The notes under the pieces were generated by a model. It was not told the origin of the DNA. It did not search any database and worked only from the letters and a program-made list of their open reading frames with translations. Position numbers and translations under genes: made by a program. From Paenibacillus caui (GTDB lineage Bacteria > Bacillota > Bacilli > Paenibacillales > Paenibacillaceae), in contig NZ_JAIOGQ010000011.1 in NCBI RefSeq assembly GCF_019904135.1, forward strand, positions 1 to 64,000: DNA of 64,000 nucleotides. Direction: 5' to 3'. Positions 60,059-64,000 of this stretch are shown in pieces (within the stretch, counting starts at the first letter, position 1; the number at the start of each line of letters is the position of its first letter).

Positions 60059-60904
60059 TTGAGCAAAACAATCGTAGTTGTACTAGACGGGTTGCGCTAT
60101 GATGTGATGTTATCTTCCATGGGTTATCTGAATCATTTGGTTGAAAAATCGAAAGCAGCCCTATACAAGGTGAAATCGGAGCTTCCCAGTCTTTCGAGAC
60201 CGCTGTACGAAGTGCTTCTCACGGGCACTCCGAGCTATGTTAACGGGATTACGGCGAATGAGGTGGTCCGTTTGTCCAAGCAGTACAGCGTTTTTCACCT
60301 GGCCAGAAAGCACGGACTGAAGACGGCATCTGCCTCTTATTACTGGGTCAGCGAGCTGTATCAGCGGGCTCCGTTCAATGCCGTCACAGACCGGATCCAG
60401 CATGACGAAAGCATGCCGATCCAGCACGGCATGTTCTACTTCGAAGACTTTTATCCGGACTCTCATCTGATGGCGGATGCCGAGCATTTGCGAACAACCT
60501 ACGATCCGGACTTCCTGTATATCCATTCGATGAATATCGACGATGCGGGTCACAAGCATACTTCCGACTCGGCGGGCTACCGCGGCTCGGCGCTCAAAGT
60601 GGACAGTATCCTGTCGCTCCTGCTGCCGTCATGGATGGAAGCCGGTTATCAGATTCTCATTACGTCGGATCATGGCATGAATGAAGACGGACACCATGGA
60701 GGAACGGGGGACGGAGAAAGAGATGTCGGCCTGATCGCGATCGGAGACCGTTTTGCTCCCGGCAAGTATAACGACGAATATTTGCCTCAATTGGCGCTTG
60801 CGCCTCTGATGTGCAGGCTGCTGGATATTCCTTTGTCTGAACAGATGACCGATTACGAGATACCCGGTTACCGTACACCCGCTGCTGCGGGCCAAATCAA
60901 ATAG
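60059..60904 (+). CDS. Alkaline phosphatase superfamily hydrolase (phosphodiesterase/phosphonate-type)
   Basis: 281 aa from a TTG at 60059, with TGGAGGTG eight bases upstream. Type I phosphodiesterase/nucleotide pyrophosphatase fold: metal ligand in V-V-L-D-G-L-R, nucleophile region P-S-L-S-R-P (S45 or neighbour), then I-D-D-A-G-H-K-H and S-D-H-G-M-N-E-D-G-H-H-G. No signal peptide is seen, so it is cytoplasmic and probably acts on the compound imported by the ABC system that follows 14 bp downstream. The substrate may be a phosphonate or organophosphate; this is inferred from context only. Confidence 0.85.
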   Translation: MSKTIVVVLDGLRYDVMLSSMGYLNHLVEKSKAALYKVKSELPSLSRPLYEVLLTGTPSYVNGITANEVVRLSKQYSVFHLARKHGLKTASASYYWVSELYQRAPFNAVTDRIQHDESMPIQHGMFYFEDFYPDSHLMADAEHLRTTYDPDFLYIHSMNIDDAGHKHTSDSAGYRGSALKVDSILSLLLPSWMEAGYQILITSDHGMNEDGHHGGTGDGERDVGLIAIGDRFAPGKYNDEYLPQLALAPLMCRLLDIPLSEQMTDYEIPGYRTPAAAGQIK

Positions 60905-60918
60905 GAGAGGGAGTAACG

Positions 60919-62040
60919 ATGATGACTGAAAAGGGCATGAAGAAAAGGAGATTCGCATGGATAGGACTATTGATGGCCGGGGTTATCGCGTTGTCGGCCT
61001 GCTCTTCCGGAGGCGGCGGAGCGAAGAACGCAGCGAAGGCTGATGCATCCAGCGCGAGCGCCACGCTTGAGGAACTGGTTCCCCTGGCTCAGAAAGAAGG
61101 AAAGCTGTCCAGCGTCGGCATGCCGGATTCGTGGGCGAACTGGAAAGATACCTGGGCCGATCTTAAGTCTAAATACAATATCGACCATACCGATACCGAT
61201 ATGTCCAGTTCCGAGGAGCTGGCGAAATTCGAGACCGAGAAGAACAGTCCGCCCGATATCGGCGACGTCGGCATCGCTTTCGGCCCGGTAGCGGAGGACA
61301 AAGGCTTGACTCTGAAATATAAAACACAGTTCTGGGACGAAGTGCCTGATTGGGCGAAAGACGATGACGGCGACTGGATGGTGGCCTATACCGGTACCAT
61401 TTCGTTTTTGACCAATAAGGACTTGGTAAAGAATCCGCCGAAGAGCTGGGATGATCTCCTTAAAGGGGATTACAAGGTTGCCGTGGGCGACGTAACCAAA
61501 GCGTCTCAGGCCCAGCATGCCGTACTGGCAGCGGCCCTTGCATTCGGAGGGGATGAGAAGAACCTGCAGCCGGGCATTGATTTCTTCGTTAAGCTTGCAG
61601 ACCAGGGCCGGCTTGCTTTGACGGATCCCAAGCTGCCGGCGATTCAGAAAGGTGAAGTCGAAGTGGCGCTGTTGTGGGACTTTAACGCCCTCGGTTACCG
61701 CGATCAGATCGACCCGAACAAATTCGAAGTTCATATTCCTGCCGAAGGCAGCGTAACGAGCGGTTATGCGTCTGTCATCAACAAAAACGCAGCGAATCCC
61801 GAAGCCGCCAAGCTGGCTCGCGCTTATATCTTTAGCGATGCGGGACAGATCAATCTGGCCAAAGGCTATGCGCGTCCGATTCGCCAAAGTGTGAAGCTGC
61901 CTGAAGATGTGGAGTCAAAGCTGATCGACAAGTCGGAATATGCGGGTGCAAAGCCCGTCGGGGATTTCAAAGCCTGGGAAAATGCGATTAAGGAGCTGCC
62001 TCAAACATGGCTAGAACAAGTTCAATCCAAAATAAAATGA
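60919..62040 (+). CDS. ABC importer substrate-binding lipoprotein (Fbp/PotD/PhnS-like)
   Basis: 373 aa, ATG preceded by GGAGAGGGAG. Lipoprotein signal with basic M-K-K-R-R, hydrophobic core and lipobox L-S-A-C (C near 28). The mature part has the family-1/6 binding-protein profile (e.g. G-V-A... T-N-K-D-L-V-K-N-P-P-K-S-W-D-D-L), as in iron, polyamine and 2-aminoethylphosphonate importers. The ligand is unknown. The phosphatase-type enzyme upstream favours a phosphorus-containing ligand. Confidence 0.88.
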   Translation: MMTEKGMKKRRFAWIGLLMAGVIALSACSSGGGGAKNAAKADASSASATLEELVPLAQKEGKLSSVGMPDSWANWKDTWADLKSKYNIDHTDTDMSSSEELAKFETEKNSPPDIGDVGIAFGPVAEDKGLTLKYKTQFWDEVPDWAKDDDGDWMVAYTGTISFLTNKDLVKNPPKSWDDLLKGDYKVAVGDVTKASQAQHAVLAAALAFGGDEKNLQPGIDFFVKLADQGRLALTDPKLPAIQKGEVEVALLWDFNALGYRDQIDPNKFEVHIPAEGSVTSGYASVINKNAANPEAAKLARAYIFSDAGQINLAKGYARPIRQSVKLPEDVESKLIDKSEYAGAKPVGDFKAWENAIKELPQTWLEQVQSKIK

Positions 62041-62864
62041 TGCTGCTTGTGCTGATCCCGCTGCTGGTGTGGCTCGGCGCATTCGAATTGGTTCCTGTTC
62101 TCCGTATGATTGCCATGAGCTTTCAGAACAATGACGGCCAAGGGTTCACCCTTGGCCAATATGTTAAAGGCCTAACGAACCCGCTGTACGGGAAGGCCAT
62201 GCTCAACAGCTTGAAAATTTCTTTTATCTCCAGCGTAGCCGGGCTTATCATCGCCCTGGTCTGCTCTTATTCGATCACCCGGTTTACGACAAAACTGCGT
62301 GACCGCATGATCATGATCTCGAATATGATCACCAACTTTGTCGGTGTTCCGCTGGCTTTTGCATACATGATTCTGCTCGGCAGCAACGGAATGCTTACCT
62401 TGATCGGCAAGGAGCTCGGCATTCGCAGCATCGCCGGCTTCGATCTATATTCCGAAGCTGGTCTGACGCTTACTTATATTTATTATCAGGTTCCGATGGC
62501 GATTCTGCTTGTCTACCCGCTTTACAACGGAATCCGCGAAGAGTGGAAGGAAGCTGCGGCCATGCTGGGCGCCTCCGTCTGGAGCTTCTGGCGCCATATC
62601 GGCATTCCCGTGCTCCTTCCGGGCGTGCTCGGAACGTTCAGCATCTTGATGGCCAACGCGCTGGGCGCTTACGCTACAGCCTACGCCTTGACCGGCAGCA
62701 ATTACAATTTGTTGTCGATCCGGATTTCGGCCCTTGTATCCGGCGATATTTTCCCGAATTTTCAGCTTGGCAGCGCCCTGGCCGTCATTCTGGCCGTCAT
62801 CATGATTGCCTCGCTGGTCATCAATGAATGGATGGCGAGCTTGTCGAGGAGGAGAGGACTATGA
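62007..62864 (+). CDS. ABC importer permease 1
   Basis: 285 aa, overlapping the binding-protein gene by 34 bp. About six hydrophobic helices and the EAA loop E-A-A-A-M-L-G-A-S-V-W-S-F-W near residue 185. It works with the next permease as the membrane channel. Confidence 0.9.
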   Translation: MARTSSIQNKMMLLVLIPLLVWLGAFELVPVLRMIAMSFQNNDGQGFTLGQYVKGLTNPLYGKAMLNSLKISFISSVAGLIIALVCSYSITRFTTKLRDRMIMISNMITNFVGVPLAFAYMILLGSNGMLTLIGKELGIRSIAGFDLYSEAGLTLTYIYYQVPMAILLVYPLYNGIREEWKEAAAMLGASVWSFWRHIGIPVLLPGVLGTFSILMANALGAYATAYALTGSNYNLLSIRISALVSGDIFPNFQLGSALAVILAVIMIASLVINEWMASLSRRRGL

Positions 62865-63697
62865 AGCCGAAAACTTCCGGAAAATCGGACGGCAGAAAAT
62901 GGCATGGCACCGTGCTCGGCGTTCTGCTCGTGTATCTGTTTCTTCCCGTCGCTGGCACGCTGCTGTTCTCGCTGGCTAGGCAGTGGCAAGATGGCATTCT
63001 GCCGGACGGATATACGCTGCAGTGGTACGGCTCCATCTTTACGGACGGCCGGTTTTTGGCAGCCGTCGGCAGAACGCTGCTTGTTGGAGTCATCACCGTT
63101 ATCGTCACTTTGGCTTTAATGGTGCCTGTCATTTTCGTGCTGAATGTGTATTTTCCCAAATGGGAGAGATTGCTGCAAATCTCGGTGCTTCTCCCGTTTG
63201 CTTTTCCTCCTGTGGTATCGGCCATCGGTCTGATCAAAATGTATTCATCCGGTCCGGTAGCCATCACGGGAACGGTCTGGATTCTGATCGGCGTCTATTT
63301 CATCATGATTCAGCCGTTTATTTACCAGAGTGTCCGCAACAGCCTGAGCACGATCAACGCCAAGGACTTGGTGGAAGCAGCCGAGATGCTCGGAGCCAGC
63401 CGCATGGCCGCTTTCCGCAGGGTGATCCTTCCCAATATACTGCCGGGGACGCTCGTTGCGAGTCTGCTCTCATTCTCCATGATATTCGGGGAGTTCGTCA
63501 TGTCCCGAATGCTGGTCGGCGGACAATTTGAAACGGTCCAAATGTATTTATACAACCAAATGAACACCTCGGGACAAGCCGCCAGCGCCGTTGTTGTCAC
63601 TTATTTTGCGCTGATTCTGGTGCTGTCGGGGCTGGTGCTCAAGCTGGGCGCATGGAAACCGAAGGGTTACCGGAGCGCCCAAGTAGAGGAGGAGTAA
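62861..63697 (+). CDS. ABC importer permease 2
   Basis: 278 aa from ATG 62861, with GAGGAGGAG upstream and ATGA overlap to permease 1; the upstream in-frame start at 62828 is not needed. About six helices, EAA loop E-A-A-E-M-L-G-A-S-R-M-A-A-F near 178. Confidence 0.9.
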   Translation: MKPKTSGKSDGRKWHGTVLGVLLVYLFLPVAGTLLFSLARQWQDGILPDGYTLQWYGSIFTDGRFLAAVGRTLLVGVITVIVTLALMVPVIFVLNVYFPKWERLLQISVLLPFAFPPVVSAIGLIKMYSSGPVAITGTVWILIGVYFIMIQPFIYQSVRNSLSTINAKDLVEAAEMLGASRMAAFRRVILPNILPGTLVASLLSFSMIFGEFVMSRMLVGGQFETVQMYLYNQMNTSGQAASAVVVTYFALILVLSGLVLKLGAWKPKGYRSAQVEEE

Positions 63698-63704
63698 AGC
63701 CAAC

Positions 63705-64000
63705 ATGAGTTACGTGAGGATTGAGAACATCAATAAATCTTACCAACAGCAAAAGGTGCTTAATGATATTTCTTTCTCGATCGAGGAAGGCCAGTTTCTG
63801 ACACTGCTCGGTCCGTCCGGGTGCGGCAAAAGTACGCTGCTGCGGGCGATTGCCGGACTTAATGAAATCGACTCGGGGTCGATTTCGGTGGGGGATCGCA
63901 ATATTACGGCGCTCCCTTCCAAGGAGAGGCAGATCGGGATGGTGTTCCAATCCTACGCCCTGTTTCCGAACATGACGGTATTCGAAAACATCGCGTTCGG
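63705..64000 (+). CDS. ABC importer ATPase, 5' part (cut by window edge)
   Basis: 99 codons visible from ATG 63705, with GAGGAGG 15 bases upstream. Walker A G-P-S-G-C-G-K-S-T and the start of the Q-loop V-F-Q-S-Y-A-L-F-P-N-M-T are seen; the signature and Walker B lie beyond the window. It is the POTE/FbpC-type ATPase for the two permeases. Confidence 0.9.
   Translation, partial: MSYVRIENINKSYQQQKVLNDISFSIEEGQFLTLLGPSGCGKSTLLRAIAGLNEIDSGSISVGDRNITALPSKERQIGMVFQSYALFPNMTVFENIAF

Noticed and set aside
1-64000. CRISPR arrays, tRNA or rRNA genes, prophage
   Set aside because: No regularly spaced direct repeats, cloverleaf-type sequences, rRNA signatures or phage structural genes were noticed on reading both strands.

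Overview
The window reads as chromosome of a Gram-positive, spore-forming-type Firmicute, most likely Paenibacillaceae (Paenibacillus or Brevibacillus-like). This is inferred from strong AGGAGG-type ribosome sites, TTG/GTG starts, C-terminal SLH domains on a surface protein, a thioredoxin-type ars operon and a large FAAL/NRPS/PKS cluster. No rRNA, tRNA or CRISPR array was recognised.

Layout. (1) 1-3.4 kb is an A+T-rich, gene-poor edge. It holds the 5' tip of an IS256-type transposase, one secreted beta-propeller-like protein (900-2138), the C-terminal scrap of a lost gene, and two diverged copies of a dispersed repeat. (2) 3.39-38.38 kb is one co-directional biosynthetic gene cluster behind a near-consensus promoter. 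It contains a small membrane protein, a 5580-aa NRPS-PKS (C-A-T-KS-AT-T-C-A-T-KS-AT(degenerate)-T-C-A-T-C'), a FAAL-ACP-KS-AT(degenerate) loading protein, a discrete ACP, and an FkbI-like acyl-CoA dehydrogenase. These are followed by a discrete acyltransferase, a GSA-type PLP aminotransferase, a 3-hydroxyacyl-CoA dehydrogenase, an FkbH glyceryl-ACP synthase, an FkbJ-like ACP, a CPBP-like membrane protein, a type II thioesterase, a MacB/FtsX-type ABC exporter (permease with a probable 3' frameshift), a TetR regulator, a DHA3-type MFS pump and an Sfp-type phosphopantetheinyl transferase. (3) 38.47-43.5 kb holds regulator/target pairs: MFS with TetR, the latter cut at its 3' end by a decayed tnpB (IS605/IS1341-type) element, then ArsR with an old-yellow-enzyme reductase. 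(4) 43.8-52.7 kb holds a TolB-like propeller protein, a Kelch/cadherin-like/SLH surface protein, and two stress-type regulator/enzyme sets (HxlR with an MDR oxidoreductase; MerR with MFS and SDR). (5) 53-54.8 kb is an ECF sigma/DUF4179 pair. (6) 54.9-57.3 kb is a divergent DHA2 pump and TetR. (7) 57.4-59.6 kb is an arsR-arsB-arsC operon. (8) From 60.06 kb to the window end is a phosphatase-superfamily enzyme followed by an ABC importer (binding protein, two permeases, ATPase cut by the edge).

How the cluster may work (inference). The loading protein lies downstream of the long NRPS-PKS, so gene order and assembly order differ. FAAL activates a fatty acid, the KS extends it on the discrete ACP, and the stand-alone aminotransferase can convert the 3-keto group to a 3-amine. 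FkbH, FkbJ-ACP and the two dehydrogenases make hydroxymalonyl-ACP (no O-methyltransferase is present). The discrete acyltransferase can feed the two modules whose own AT domains have lost the GHSxG serine. The N-terminal C domain of the 5580-aa protein would then accept a 3-amino (possibly 2-hydroxy-3-amino) fatty acyl chain and add three amino acids with two unreduced ketide units. There is no terminal TE domain; a C-terminal condensation-like domain is the candidate release domain. I do not recognise this cluster as a known one, and it is the best candidate for an undescribed system in the window.
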